A DNA stretch of 64,000 nucleotides from Candidatus Merdivicinus intestinavium (GCA_018713245.1 DVFM01000033.1:19736-83735); one strand, 5' to 3'; shown: positions 43,850 through 53,478, counted from the first letter of the stretch. The notes: generated from the sequence alone by a model not told the origin. Made by a program: numbers and translations.

Positions 43850-46800
43850 TTATTCCACGGATTTGAGGGATTCCACCATGTCGATTTTCTTTAACTGGAA
43901 ATGGAGGATGAGGTCGATGATAAGCGTGAACAGAATGGTCAGCAGCGCCGCAAAGACGAAGCAGTCCCAGCTGATGTCCGGGGCGAACATGACAATGTCC
44001 ACCTCTGCCGTCTGAACCACAAATTTTTCCAGAAGGATGCCCAGTCCGAGGCCGGCTGCCATTCCCAGGAAGGAGGAGATGGTGATTTCGCGGGTGATAT
44101 ATGTGGTAACCTCCCGGTCGAAAAAGCCCAGCACCTTGATGGTGGCCAGCTCCCGCACCCGCTCATTCATATTGATATTGGCCAGGTTGTACAGCACCAC
44201 CATGGCCAGCAGCCCGGCCGATATGATGATGACCCAGACAATATTGTTCAGGCTCCCCAGCATATTGGCGAAGGTGCCGGAAATGGAGGAGGTGGAGGTG
44301 ATGCCGAGGACTTCCTCGCCCAAGTCCAGAATCTGCGCCGAAAGGGCGCTTTCATCCGCGCCATCGGCGTAATTGAGCAGCAGGGTTGTATAGGCGGGCT
44401 GGCTGCGGAAGGCGGATTCATAAAGGGCGGGCGTCATATAGACGTAGTTCAGCGCATAGTTTTCCGCAATCCCCAGTACTGTGACGGTAATGGGCCTCCC
44501 GTCCGGGTTGACCAGGGTGATGGAGTCGCCCTCCGCCGCATCCAGCAGCTTGCCCAGCTTTTCATTGATAATGACGCCGTCGTCCGAAAGGGCGAGGGCA
44601 TCGCCGCTTTCCCTCTCGTGCAGGTCAATGAATGCGGACAGATTGCCGGGCTGCTGCGGCGCCATCAGGGTGACGCTCTGAATCCCGCCCGGTCCCTGGG
44701 CGTCCAGGCTCCGGGAGCAGACCAGGAGGGAGCTTTCCGTCCCGTCCATGCCGTTGATCTGTTCCGCCAGCCCTTCGGCGTTGTCGGTGGAAAGGCCGTC
44801 CTCCAGCGTTACCATGGCGTCGTAGGTAAAGACGTTGGTGTACTGCTTGTCGCCGATGGAAACAATGGCGTACCGCAGCCCGAACCCGGTGAGCATCAGT
44901 GCGGTGCATCCCGCCACGCCGATGATGGTCATCAGCGCCCGCCGCTTGTAGCGGAACAGGTTGCGGACCGTCACTTTGTGGCTGAAGTTGAGCCGCTTCC
45001 AGAGGAAGGGAATCCGCTCCAGCAGGACGCGCTTGCCCGCTTTCGGGGTTTTGGGGCGCATCAGCTGCGCCGGCATTTCGGCGGTCTGTTTGTAGCAGGC
45101 GCAGAAGGTGGTGAGCACCATGCTGATTACCGCCACCACGACGCATCCCGCGCCCAGGCCCCAATGGATCGGGATCAGCGGGTCGGGGAGCTGATACATG
45201 GCCTTGTAGGCGTTGATAATGACCAGCGGGAACACCTTAAACCCGATTGCAAGCCCGATGACGGAGCCAAGCACCGTCGCCGCGGCCGCATAGGCGAGAT
45301 ATTTCCCCATGATGGGGCCGCGCCCGTAGCCCAGGGCTTTCATGGTGCCGATCTGGCCGCGCTGTTCTTCCACCATGCGGGTCATGGAGGTGAGGCAGAC
45401 CAGCGCCGCAACCAGAATAAAGAACACCGGGAAAACAGTGGAAACCGCGTCGACCTTCTGGGCGTCCTCCTCATAGCTGGAGTAGTCCGGGTTGTTGTTC
45501 CGGTTCCATACGTACCAGGTGGGTTCCGCCAGGTCGGCCAGTTCCCGCTCTGCGTCGGCAATTTCCTGTCGGGCGTCCTCCAGCTCCGCTTCGGATTCCG
45601 CCATGCTGGATTCCAGCTCGGCGCGCCCGTCGGCAAGTTCCTGCTCGCCGGAAGTGATTTCCGCCAGAGCGTCGTCCAGCTGCTGCTGGCCGTCCCGCTG
45701 CTGGCGGGCGAATTCCCGCCAGCTTTCGGAGAGCGCTGCGTCCTGTTCGTCTAAAGTCTGACGGGTCTGTTCCAGCAGGACGCGGGTTTCTTCCAGCTGC
45801 GTCCGGGTTTCCTCCAGCTGCCGCTCTCCCTCTTCAATGGAAGAAGTGAGCTGGGCAATGCCGCTGCGCGCCTCGGCAAGGGCTTCGTTCTGGGCGTCCA
45901 GCGCGCCGGAAACCGCGCCGGTTACGGCGGAAAGTTCTTCCGTCATCCGCTCCTTTTGTCTGGCGGAAGCGCCCAGGTAATCCCGCAGCATCTGGGAAAG
46001 GCTGGTTCCTTCCGGAAGCGTCCCTTCCGGCAAAAGCGCCAGCAGGGTGTCCGCATTTTCCACCGTCTGCCTGGTTTCGGCGGGCAGGCTGTCCCACGCT
46101 GCCGCTTCCTGACCGGCATAGCTGCTGATAACGGTGTTTACGCCATCCAGGAGGGCGGCTGCATTGTCTGCCTGCTCGATGGCGGGCCCGGCGCTGGCCT
46201 GCAGCTCTTCCAGCTGTTTGCGCGCCTCGTCCAATTGCGCTTGAGCTTGGGGAAGGTTCTGCTCATATTCCTGCAGCCCCGCTTCATAGGCGGCCAGGCC
46301 GTCGTCGTATTCGTCCTCCGCGTCGGCAAGCCGGGTTTCGCCTTCTACCAGGGCGTCCTCCGCATCCCGAATCTGCTGGTTGAAATCGGCGAGGGATTGT
46401 TCATATTCCGCGCGGCCGCTTGCAAGCTCCGCTTCCGCGGCATCCAGCTCGGCCTGCGCGTCGGCGATCTGCTGATCCCGTTCCTGTTCCGCGTCGGCCA
46501 ATTCCTGCTTGGCGTTGTCAATTTCTCCCTGGGCTTCCTCGTAAATTTCCTGGTAGCGGGCGTCGCCCCGCTCGGCGGCAACCTGCTCCAGCTCGTCGGT
46601 TTTGGCGGAAACAGCCGCCTCATATTCCTCGTCAAAGGCGGAAAGGCCCTCGGTGCTGTCCAGGGTCAGATAAACGTCGGTGTAAACCTCATAGGAAAAA
46701 TCCTCCTCCGGAATCAGCATAAAGAGGTCGACTTCGCCGTCGCCGATGGTGCTGTATCCCCGGTTGTAGCCCAGATAAATGGGGAACCGGACGATGCCGA

Positions 46801-47347
46801 CGACGGTAAAGGAGGTGGTGTTGAGGGAATCGGACAGGTCCGAATCCTCGCTGCCGGAGACAAGCTCCACCGTGCTTCCCAAAAGGGATTCTCCGTCGGT
46901 GTGGAAGCTCTGCTCCACCACGCATTCCCCCGGATTTTCCGGAAGCCTGCCCTCCAGAAGCAGCGGGCGGTTCAGGTAATTCGGGTCCTCCTCGTCCCGG
47001 GAGGAGGGGAGGGAGTAGACCTTGACGATGGTGTCGGTCCCTTCCTCTGTGGACAGGAAGGCGTCGGCGCTGTAAGCGGGCTGGAAGCCCTCGATGCCGT
47101 CTACCTCCCGGACGGCCGCCAGGTCGTCCTCGTTGAAGCCGAAGGTGGACATCAGGTGCAGGTCCATCAGATGGGTGTCGTTAAAGTAGTCGTCCGCCGT
47201 CAGCAGCATGTCGGGGCAGCTGGCTTTGAGCCCCGCAAAAAAACCGCATCCCAGCGCAACGATAATCAAAATGGAGAGAAAGCGGGTCCGCGTCTGCCAG
47301 ATGCTGCGGAGCGTTTCGGTCAGGAGCGCGCCTTTGTGTTTTTTCAT
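43850..47347 (-). CDS. Large FtsX-type ABC permease with coiled-coil extracellular domain
   Basis: 1165 residues. One membrane helix near 25-45, a long extracellular part (about 45-635) that contains an extended Glu/Ala/Gln-rich coiled coil (about 240-625), then an FtsX domain with three helices (about 640-770; MVEEQRGQIGTMKALGYGRG), a second extracellular region and a C-terminal FtsX domain (about 1040-1160; NERVRELATIKVLGFFDREV). It partners with the ATPase gene 12 bases upstream. Such MacB-like or YtrF-like mechanotransmitters export peptides or act on the cell wall. The cargo is not evident. Confidence 0.88.
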   Translation of the reverse strand: MKKHKGALLTETLRSIWQTRTRFLSILIIVALGCGFFAGLKASCPDMLLTADDYFNDTHLMDLHLMSTFGFNEDDLAAVREVDGIEGFQPAYSADAFLSTEEGTDTIVKVYSLPSSRDEEDPNYLNRPLLLEGRLPENPGECVVEQSFHTDGESLLGSTVELVSGSEDSDLSDSLNTTSFTVVGIVRFPIYLGYNRGYSTIGDGEVDLFMLIPEEDFSYEVYTDVYLTLDSTEGLSAFDEEYEAAVSAKTDELEQVAAERGDARYQEIYEEAQGEIDNAKQELADAEQERDQQIADAQAELDAAEAELASGRAEYEQSLADFNQQIRDAEDALVEGETRLADAEDEYDDGLAAYEAGLQEYEQNLPQAQAQLDEARKQLEELQASAGPAIEQADNAAALLDGVNTVISSYAGQEAAAWDSLPAETRQTVENADTLLALLPEGTLPEGTSLSQMLRDYLGASARQKERMTEELSAVTGAVSGALDAQNEALAEARSGIAQLTSSIEEGERQLEETRTQLEETRVLLEQTRQTLDEQDAALSESWREFARQQRDGQQQLDDALAEITSGEQELADGRAELESSMAESEAELEDARQEIADAERELADLAEPTWYVWNRNNNPDYSSYEEDAQKVDAVSTVFPVFFILVAALVCLTSMTRMVEEQRGQIGTMKALGYGRGPIMGKYLAYAAAATVLGSVIGLAIGFKVFPLVIINAYKAMYQLPDPLIPIHWGLGAGCVVVAVISMVLTTFCACYKQTAEMPAQLMRPKTPKAGKRVLLERIPFLWKRLNFSHKVTVRNLFRYKRRALMTIIGVAGCTALMLTGFGLRYAIVSIGDKQYTNVFTYDAMVTLEDGLSTDNAEGLAEQINGMDGTESSLLVCSRSLDAQGPGGIQSVTLMAPQQPGNLSAFIDLHERESGDALALSDDGVIINEKLGKLLDAAEGDSITLVNPDGRPITVTVLGIAENYALNYVYMTPALYESAFRSQPAYTTLLLNYADGADESALSAQILDLGEEVLGITSTSSISGTFANMLGSLNNIVWVIIISAGLLAMVVLYNLANINMNERVRELATIKVLGFFDREVTTYITREITISSFLGMAAGLGLGILLEKFVVQTAEVDIVMFAPDISWDCFVFAALLTILFTLIIDLILHFQLKKIDMVESLKSVE

Positions 47348-47359
47348 CCCGATTCCCCC

Positions 47360-48064
47360 TTACCACTCAATGTCTTCCACAGGAACAGGGCGGTCGTTTA
47401 AATAAATCTCGCTCACTTTGCTGTTTTTCATGCGGATGACCCGGTCAGCCATGGGGGTGATGGCGGAATTGTGGGTAATGAGGATAATGGTCATGTTGTT
47501 GCGGCGGCAGGTGTCCTGCAAAAGCTTCAGGATGGCCTTGCCGGTGTTGTCGTCCAGCGCGCCGGTGGGTTCGTCGCAAAGGAGGAGTTTCGGCCGCTTG
47601 GCCAGCGCGCGGGCGATGGAAACGCGCTGCTGTTCGCCGCCGGAAAGCTGCCCGGGAAAGTTCCCCATCCGTTCTCCCAGCCCCACATCCACCAAAACCT
47701 GGGCGGCGTCCATGGGATTGCGGCTCACCTGGGTGGCGAGCTCCACGTTTTCCTTGGCGGTCAGGTTCGGAACCAGGTTGTAAAACTGGAACACAAAGCC
47801 GATGTCGTAGCGGCGGTAGGCGGTGAGCTGTTTGGGGGTATATTTTGCAATATCCTGCCCGTCCACCAGAATCTTGCCTTCGTCGCAGGTATCCATCCCG
47901 CCCAGCATATTGAGGACGGTGGTTTTTCCCGCGCCGCTGGAGCCCACCACAACGGCGAACTCTCCCTGCTCAATTTCAAATGAAACGCCGTCCGACGCGG
48001 TAATGGTAACTTCTCCCATATGATAGCGCTTATATACATTTTCAAATGTCACAAAGCTGCTCAT
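47360..48064 (-). CDS. ABC transporter ATPase, MacB/LolD type
   Basis: 234 residues. Walker A VGSSGAGKTT, Q-loop, signature LSGGEQQRVSIARAL, Walker B LLLCDEPTGALD and H-loop LITHN; the stretch DEPTGALDDNTGK is typical of the type VII (MacB/LolD/FtsE) group. It powers the FtsX permease downstream. The start has CAGGAGATGA upstream. AT-rich sequence separates it from the AraC gene upstream on the same strand. Confidence 0.93.
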   Translation of the reverse strand: MSSFVTFENVYKRYHMGEVTITASDGVSFEIEQGEFAVVVGSSGAGKTTVLNMLGGMDTCDEGKILVDGQDIAKYTPKQLTAYRRYDIGFVFQFYNLVPNLTAKENVELATQVSRNPMDAAQVLVDVGLGERMGNFPGQLSGGEQQRVSIARALAKRPKLLLCDEPTGALDDNTGKAILKLLQDTCRRNNMTIILITHNSAITPMADRVIRMKNSKVSEIYLNDRPVPVEDIEW

Positions 48065-48181
48065 GCAATCATCTCCTGTTTGTCCGATGCCTCAGTCCTT
48101 TTCTTCATTATATCTTTTTTTTCTTTGAAATCTCTAAAAAAATCTCGGTAAAACTGTAAACTTTTTTGTAAATTTCCGGCG

Positions 48182-48919
48182 TCAGGGGAACAGCCTGCCG
48201 GCAGCCCGGTATTCGCTGGGCGAAAGGCCGTAATGACGGCGGAAAGCCCGGCTGAAGGACTTCAGGTCCGGATATCCCGCCTGTTCCGCCGCCTGGCTGA
48301 CGGAGACGCTGCCGTCCCACAAAAGCCGGACTGCGGCCCGCATCCGGCAGCTGATGAGGTATTGATGCGGGGAAGCGCCGGCTTCCGCCCGGAACCGCCG
48401 GATGAAATAGGATTCGGAGTAGCCCGCCAGCTCGCTCAGCTCCCTGACGGACCAATTTTTGCGAACCTGCTCCGACATGGCGCGCAGCGCCCGGGAGATG
48501 CCGCCGTCCAGGACGGGGAACAGCTCCTGCTGCCGGCAGTATTCCTCAAAGGCCGCCGCAAGCTGCTCGGTTATCCGGTCGTTTCCGCTTTCCGCCGAAA
48601 TCCGCAGCGCGGCGAAGATCCGGCGGGGGAGCGAATCCTCCGGCGCGTCCAGCACCGCAAGCCTGCGCAGAACGGCAGGCGCGATGTCCAGATGCAGATG
48701 GGTGCAGCACAGCGGATTCCGGGGGTTGTGGCGGATGGAAAAGGGGGCGGCGGAGGGGAACAGGCAGATGGTGCCCGGTTTTATGGAGCGGCAGCCGCCG
48801 CTGTCCTGATACTCCAGCTCCCCGCTGTAGATTTCGTACACCCGCACATATCCGCAGGCGGATTTTTCGTCCACATGCCAGTCCTCCGGCACGGTCTGGC
48901 AGCCATATCCAACCAGCAA
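48182..48919 (-). CDS. AraC-family transcriptional regulator
   Basis: 245 residues. A cupin-like N-terminal sensor domain (about 1-110) and a C-terminal AraC DNA-binding domain (about 150-245; SVRELSELAGYSESYFIRRF, VSQAAEQAGYPDLKSFSRAF). The start is TTG 48919 with AGAAGG nine bases upstream. It diverges from the URO-D-like gene, which is probably its target. Confidence 0.88.
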   Translation of the reverse strand: MLVGYGCQTVPEDWHVDEKSACGYVRVYEIYSGELEYQDSGGCRSIKPGTICLFPSAAPFSIRHNPRNPLCCTHLHLDIAPAVLRRLAVLDAPEDSLPRRIFAALRISAESGNDRITEQLAAAFEEYCRQQELFPVLDGGISRALRAMSEQVRKNWSVRELSELAGYSESYFIRRFRAEAGASPHQYLISCRMRAAVRLLWDGSVSVSQAAEQAGYPDLKSFSRAFRRHYGLSPSEYRAAGRLFP

Positions 48920-49004
48920 ACAGCGTCACCTTCTTTCCTGCCTTCATTATACCCTCCTTTTCCGGAAATGTCAATTTTTGCGAATAATCCGGCGAAAAAA
49001 ACAG

Positions 49005-49033
49005 TGTACAGCATCGGAAACGGCGTGTATAAT
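49005..49033 (+). promoter_or_regulatory. Promoter of the URO-D-like gene
   Basis: TGTACA, 17 bases, TATAAT. The imperfect -35 box fits activation by the divergent AraC protein. Confidence 0.6.
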
Positions 49034-49070
49034 GTAACCAGAAACCCAATTCGGAAAGGTGGAAAACATT

Positions 49071-50312
49071 ATGAATTTGACAGCAGCAGAACGCCGGATT
49101 CTCCGGGACCTCGCTTCCCGGTATATGGAAATCGCATCCCTGCCCGTTCAGGCGGAAAAGCGCGACCTTTGGAAAGCCCTCAACCGCAGCCGGATGGAGC
49201 GCCCCATGGTGGTCATCGACCAGCTCCCCTGGAACGAATTAAACGACGACGGGTCCCTTACCTGCCAAATTGCCGACCCCTTCTGGCGCGGGATCGAAAA
49301 TCAGCTCCGTTCGACCATTTACCGGTGGAACCGCTTCCCCGCGGATATGGTGGTGGAGCCGTTTGTCACCATTCCCAAGGCCATTTCCTGCACCGGCTAC
49401 GGCATCAGCATCGAGGAGGAAACCCAGGCGACCGACGCGACGAACTCCGTGGTTTCCCACCATTTCTTTAACCAGCTTCAGACGGAAGAGGACTTGGAAA
49501 AAATCAAGGATATGCATTTTACCCACGACGAAGCCCAAAGCCGCCTTTGGATGGAGGAAGCGGCGGATGTCTTTGACGGCGTCGCCCCGGTTCTGCAGAG
49601 CGGCGGCAGCCAGTTCCACCTCGGCGTCTGGGACACCATCAGCATGCTGATGGGCGTTACAAATGCCTATATCGATCTGCTGGACCGTCCGGAGTTTATC
49701 CACGCCATTATGGAAAAGTTCACCCATTCGGTGCTGAACGGCATCAAGGAAGCCAATGAGCTGGGCATTCACAACGATATTGCCAACACCTGCCACTGCT
49801 CCTACACTTATACGGACGAGCTGCTGCCCGACTTTGGGCAGGGGAAGGGGAGCCAGTCCCGGAATTGCTGGGCTTTCGGAATGGCGCAGCTGTTTTCTTC
49901 CGTTTCTCCGGACATTACGGAGGAATTTGAGATTCCTTATATCACCCGGATGGCGGAACCGTTCGGGATGATCTATTACGGCTGCTGCGACCGGCTGGAC
50001 GACCGGCTGGAGATGGTGAAGCGGATTCCCCACCTGCGGAAGGTGTCCTGCAGCCCCTGGAGCGACCGGGAAGCCTTTGCGGAGAAAATCGGCCCGACGC
50101 TCATCATGTCCAACAAGCCTACGCCAGCCTACCTGGCCGCCGACAGCATGGACGAGGACGAGATTCGCCGGGATATCCGGCGCACCATTGACGCGGCCAG
50201 AAATCACCATGTGAACCTGGAGCTCATTCTGAAGGATATCTCCACCGTTCGCTATCAGCCCCAGCGCCTGACGCGGTGGGCGGAAATCGCCATGGAAGAA
50301 GTTTCCCGCTGA
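49071..50312 (+). CDS. Uroporphyrinogen-decarboxylase-like protein (possible methyltransferase)
   Basis: 413 residues. No heme genes are nearby. The C-terminal half (GMIYYGCCDRLDDRLEMVKR, LRKVSCSPWSDREAF, TLIMSNKPTPAYLA) has the layout of the URO-D superfamily, which also includes corrinoid-linked methyltransferases such as MtaA. The N-terminal part (LNRSRMERPMVVIDQLPWNE) is typical of uncharacterised members in gut Clostridia. ATG 49071 follows AAGGTGG. Single gene, ending at a strong terminator and facing an AraC regulator, so probably catabolic. The substrate is unknown. Confidence 0.65.
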   Translation: MNLTAAERRILRDLASRYMEIASLPVQAEKRDLWKALNRSRMERPMVVIDQLPWNELNDDGSLTCQIADPFWRGIENQLRSTIYRWNRFPADMVVEPFVTIPKAISCTGYGISIEEETQATDATNSVVSHHFFNQLQTEEDLEKIKDMHFTHDEAQSRLWMEEAADVFDGVAPVLQSGGSQFHLGVWDTISMLMGVTNAYIDLLDRPEFIHAIMEKFTHSVLNGIKEANELGIHNDIANTCHCSYTYTDELLPDFGQGKGSQSRNCWAFGMAQLFSSVSPDITEEFEIPYITRMAEPFGMIYYGCCDRLDDRLEMVKRIPHLRKVSCSPWSDREAFAEKIGPTLIMSNKPTPAYLAADSMDEDEIRRDIRRTIDAARNHHVNLELILKDISTVRYQPQRLTRWAEIAMEEVSR

Positions 50313-50334
50313 ACCGGCCTTCAGCAGACATGAA

Positions 50335-50376
50335 AACCGGCGCGGTCCGTTTTCTGGACCGTGCCGGTTCTCTTTT
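50335..50376. terminator. Terminator between convergent genes
   Basis: AACCGGCGCGGTCC/GGACCGTGCCGGTT, 14 pairs with one G-U, seven-base loop, then TCTCTTTT. Confidence 0.85.
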
Positions 50377-50381
50377 GGGCG

Positions 50382-51635
50382 TTATTTTTCAATGGAAAGC
50401 TCGGACATCCGCACGCTGCGGGTGTGCTTGATTTCGTCCCAGACCGTCGTGCGCTTTACCAGGCAGAGCAGGTTGATGGGAATCCAGCTCATGACAAAGA
50501 CCCAGTAATAAAATACCGCCTTCCACATTTTGCGGCTGAATTTTTTCTCGGTGAGCAGCGTGAGGAGCGCCAGACCCGCCGTCCCCAGGAAGGAAAGGCC
50601 GATGGGGGAGAACAGCTGGATATACACCCAGGTGGCGGGGAAAAGCTGCACCTGGAGGTAACAGGCGGCCAAGACGGCGCTGATGAGCATCGAAAGGAAA
50701 CAGACCACCTGCATGATCGGCGCAATGAGGAAAATAAACTGGTCGGCGTTCAGAGCGGAGCGCTGCCGGACCGCCTTGCGCAGCACGGCGGGGGCGTAGC
50801 GGCTGCAGGTCTGAATCATGCCGCTGGACCAGCGCTTCCGCTGTTTCCAGGACTGGGCGAAGGTCAGGGGCTGCTCGTCATAGATGCGCGCTTCAGGGAC
50901 CCATTCCACCTTGACGTCGCGGAGGATGCACTGGGTTGCGAACTCCAGGTCCTCAGTGAGGGTGCTGGTGTGGAACCCGCCCATTTCCCGGAGCATTCCG
51001 GCGGTGACCATCCAGCCGCTGCCGTTGATGATGGCGGTGAGGCCGATGTTGCTGCGGGACTGGCTGTAGAAGCGGCTGATCATCCAGTAATAAATGGAGT
51101 AGCTGCCGGAAATCGCCGTATCGTGGGGGTTTTTGCTGTCGCGGTAAGCCTGGCCCACCTTTGCGCCGCCGCAGACGGCGCTGTTCATCGCCTTCAGGAA
51201 GCCGGGGTCCACCAGATTGTCCGCGTCAAAGACGCAGAAGGCGTCGTATTTTTCTTCTTCCAGCAGCTTGTCGAAAGCGAAGGTCAGCACCTCCCCTTTG
51301 GATTTGACCGGGATGGTGCAGTCTATGATTTTCGCCCCCGCTTTTCTGGCGGCGCCGGCGGTGTCGTCGGTGCAGTTGTTGGGGATGACGTAAACGTCGA
51401 AAAGCTCTTTGGGATAGTCCTGCGCGTTCAGGCTTTCCACCAGGTTCCCGATGACGCATTCCTCGTTGCGGGCGGCGATCAGCACGGCAAAGCGGTTTTT
51501 GGGCGGGCAGGCTGCCCGGGCTTTCCGCCGCTTGAATCCGGCCAGCGCTACAATCAGATTGTATGTAGCGTAGATTGTGAAGAAAAAGCTCAGCCCCCAT
51601 GCGAGGGTGGATAGCATAGCAAGCAGAATCTTCAT
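50382..51635 (-). CDS. Membrane glycosyltransferase, GT2 family
   Basis: 417 residues. N-terminal membrane helix (about 5-32), a GT-A catalytic domain with AARNEECVIGNLVESL, the DxD motif in VFDADNLVDP, TEDLEFATQ and the processive QRKRW motif, then three to four C-terminal membrane helices. This order fits synthases of the cellulose/hyaluronan/poly-GlcNAc type that extrude a polymer. TAGGAG precedes the ATG. No partner for export or cyclic-di-GMP control is nearby. The sugar is unknown. Confidence 0.88.
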   Translation of the reverse strand: MKILLAMLSTLAWGLSFFFTIYATYNLIVALAGFKRRKARAACPPKNRFAVLIAARNEECVIGNLVESLNAQDYPKELFDVYVIPNNCTDDTAGAARKAGAKIIDCTIPVKSKGEVLTFAFDKLLEEEKYDAFCVFDADNLVDPGFLKAMNSAVCGGAKVGQAYRDSKNPHDTAISGSYSIYYWMISRFYSQSRSNIGLTAIINGSGWMVTAGMLREMGGFHTSTLTEDLEFATQCILRDVKVEWVPEARIYDEQPLTFAQSWKQRKRWSSGMIQTCSRYAPAVLRKAVRQRSALNADQFIFLIAPIMQVVCFLSMLISAVLAACYLQVQLFPATWVYIQLFSPIGLSFLGTAGLALLTLLTEKKFSRKMWKAVFYYWVFVMSWIPINLLCLVKRTTVWDEIKHTRSVRMSELSIEK

Positions 51636-51815
51636 GGCAATTCTCCTATCTTTCTGTTTTCAAGGGAGCCGCCGGCGCGCTGCGGCGGCCCCGGTTGTCA
51701 GCAGTTTTGGCTTTCAAATCAGAAAACGAAGCAGAAGGCGCTGTCCCTTCAACTTTTTCAAATTTATTATAACAGCCAGAATATAAGAAACCAGCAAGAA
51801 AAGCTTAAGATTTGA

Positions 51816-51846
51816 TAAAAAATCGGCAAGGTGTCCCGCAATGCCG
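51816..51846 (-). terminator. Possible terminator of sleB
   Basis: Minus strand CGGCA, loop, TGCCG followed by ATTTTTTA. Short stem, so moderate support. The remaining intergenic sequence down to 51636 holds only a GC-rich hairpin (GCCGCC/GGCGGC, about 51668-51689). Confidence 0.5.
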
Positions 51847-51853
51847 GGAAATA

Positions 51854-52534
51854 TCAGGAACAGAACAGGTGATCCCCGATCCGTTTGATAACCGGGCGGG
51901 TCCGGATCCACTGGTTGGAGGTTTTGTCCGGATTATAATAGTAGATGGCGCCGCCGGAGGGGTCCAGCCCGTTTAAGGCGTCCCGGGCGGCGCGGTAGGC
52001 GGATTCGGCGATGGGTTCGTTAAACTGTCCGTCGGTGATGGCGGTAAAAGCCCCCGGCTGGTAGATCACCCCGGACAGGGTATCCGGAAAGGATGGGTGC
52101 TCCACCCGGTTGAGGACCACTGCCCCCACGGCAACCTGCCCCTCATAGGGCTCCCCCCGCGCTTCCGCGGAGATAATCCGCGCCAGAAGGCTGACGTTCG
52201 CCTCGTTGGCCTCCGGGACGGTCCCGATGGAGATGCCCAGCTTGGCCAGAGTCTGCGGCCCCGCGATGCCGTCGGCCGTCAGCCCCTGCTGGGTCTGAAA
52301 GCGTTTGACGGCGCTTTCGGTTGCGGAGCCGAAAATTCCGTCCACCTCGCCGCTGTAAAGTCCGCGGTCCTTGAGTTCCTGCTGGATTGCCTTTACCTCG
52401 TTTCCCTGCGAGCCGACCCGGGACAGGGTTTCGGCGGCAGGGCCGGGATAGTACAGAGATACAGCCCCCGCCGCCGCCAGGTTGGCAGCCAAAAGAGCGG
52501 CGGCGCGCAGAATGGCCTGCTTGGTGATTTTCAT
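51854..52534 (-). CDS. sleB: Spore cortex-lytic enzyme, SleB-like
   Basis: 226 residues. N-terminal signal/anchor (ILRAAALLAANLAAAGAVSL), a peptidoglycan-binding domain (about 42-100; GNEVKAIQQELKDRGLYSG) and a Hydrolase_2 catalytic domain (LLARIISAEARGEPYEGQVA with the catalytic Glu, VLNRVEHPSFPDTLSGVIYQ). It degrades muramic-lactam cortex during germination, indicating a spore-former. It is shorter than Bacillus SleB and no ypeB partner is adjacent, so it could also be a vegetative wall hydrolase. Confidence 0.85.
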   Translation of the reverse strand: MKITKQAILRAAALLAANLAAAGAVSLYYPGPAAETLSRVGSQGNEVKAIQQELKDRGLYSGEVDGIFGSATESAVKRFQTQQGLTADGIAGPQTLAKLGISIGTVPEANEANVSLLARIISAEARGEPYEGQVAVGAVVLNRVEHPSFPDTLSGVIYQPGAFTAITDGQFNEPIAESAYRAARDALNGLDPSGGAIYYYNPDKTSNQWIRTRPVIKRIGDHLFCS

Positions 52535-52626
52535 GGTATCCTCTCCCTTGCATATGGTCTGTTTGAAAATAGGGTTCCCGGAAATGTAAGGTGTATCCCA
52601 TGCTTTGGTAAAATTTATATGGGCAC

Positions 52627-52655
52627 TTGCGGCGCTTTTTTTTCTGTGCTATACT
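52627..52655 (+). promoter_or_regulatory. Promoter of the HAD phosphatase gene
   Basis: TTGCGG, 17 bases, TATACT, about 30 bases before the ATG. Confidence 0.6.
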
Positions 52656-52684
52656 GAACACAGCAAAATAAAGGAGAGTATCTA

Positions 52685-53347
52685 ATGGAAAGCCGGAAAA
52701 AAGGAATTATATTTGACATGGACGGTACGCTCATCGATTCGATGGAGGGCTGGCGGCATATCGGGAGCCTCTGCCTTGCCTACTGCGGGGGGGATGCAGA
52801 GGCTGCGGGCCCCGATTTCGATCATCGGATCTACGGTATGCAGGAAGAGGAGGTCGTTCGTGAGTTTGCAAAGTACGGCATCCGTTTTTCCGGCCGCCGG
52901 GATTTTGTGGAAACCTATTATAAGGCCATCCGCCCGTATTATGAAACGGTAAAGCCGATGCCCGGGATTATGGAGGTGCTGGAGAAGGGGAGAGCCGCGG
53001 GGCTTTCCATGTGCGTCGCGACGGCCACCCGCCGGGACCTTGCGGTTCCGGTGCTGGAGCGGCTGGGGATTATGCCGTACATGGAATTTCTCCTCTGCTG
53101 CGACGATGTGGGCGCCTCCAAGACCCGGCCGGACATTTATCTGGAATCGGCGCGCCGGCTGGGGCTTCCGCTTGCGGAGACGGTGGTTTTTGAGGACGCA
53201 GCCTACTGCATCCGCACCTTAAAAGCGGCGGGATTCACCGCTGTGGGAATCTACGACCCAACCGCCGATCCGGAGGAGACGGAGGAGGTCCGCCGCCTTT
53301 CCGACCTGTTTTTGCAGGATTACGGGCAGCTTCTGAATATGTTCTAA
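52685..53347 (+). CDS. HAD-superfamily phosphatase (beta-phosphoglucomutase-like)
   Basis: 220 residues. Motif I IIFDMDGTLIDS, helical cap (about 18-85), motif II VATATRRD, Lys in GASKTRPD and motif IV VFEDAAYCIRT: a complete subfamily IA HAD enzyme. Possible substrates are sugar phosphates or phosphoglycolate. AAAGGAGAG precedes the ATG. Single gene with a strong terminator. Confidence 0.9.
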   Translation: MESRKKGIIFDMDGTLIDSMEGWRHIGSLCLAYCGGDAEAAGPDFDHRIYGMQEEEVVREFAKYGIRFSGRRDFVETYYKAIRPYYETVKPMPGIMEVLEKGRAAGLSMCVATATRRDLAVPVLERLGIMPYMEFLLCCDDVGASKTRPDIYLESARRLGLPLAETVVFEDAAYCIRTLKAAGFTAVGIYDPTADPEETEEVRRLSDLFLQDYGQLLNMF

Positions 53348-53360
53348 GAAGAAATTGTGA

Positions 53361-53419
53361 AAATCGGCTGTTTTCTCGTTTGGGATTTTTCCAAATTTAA
53401 GAAAACAGCCGATTTTTTT
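53361..53419 (+). terminator. Intrinsic terminator after the HAD gene
   Basis: AAATCGGCTGTTTTC/GAAAACAGCCGATTT, 15 perfect pairs, 25-base loop, T7. Confidence 0.85.
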
Positions 53420-53478
53420 CTTTGTGGAAATTACTAAAACTGTGACGATATTTTTGCGCTTTTCCTACGGTGAAAAAA

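Noticed and set aside
43901-45754. 617-codon plus-strand ORF opposite the FtsX gene
   Set aside because: Antisense of the coiled coil and permease domains; low-complexity translation.
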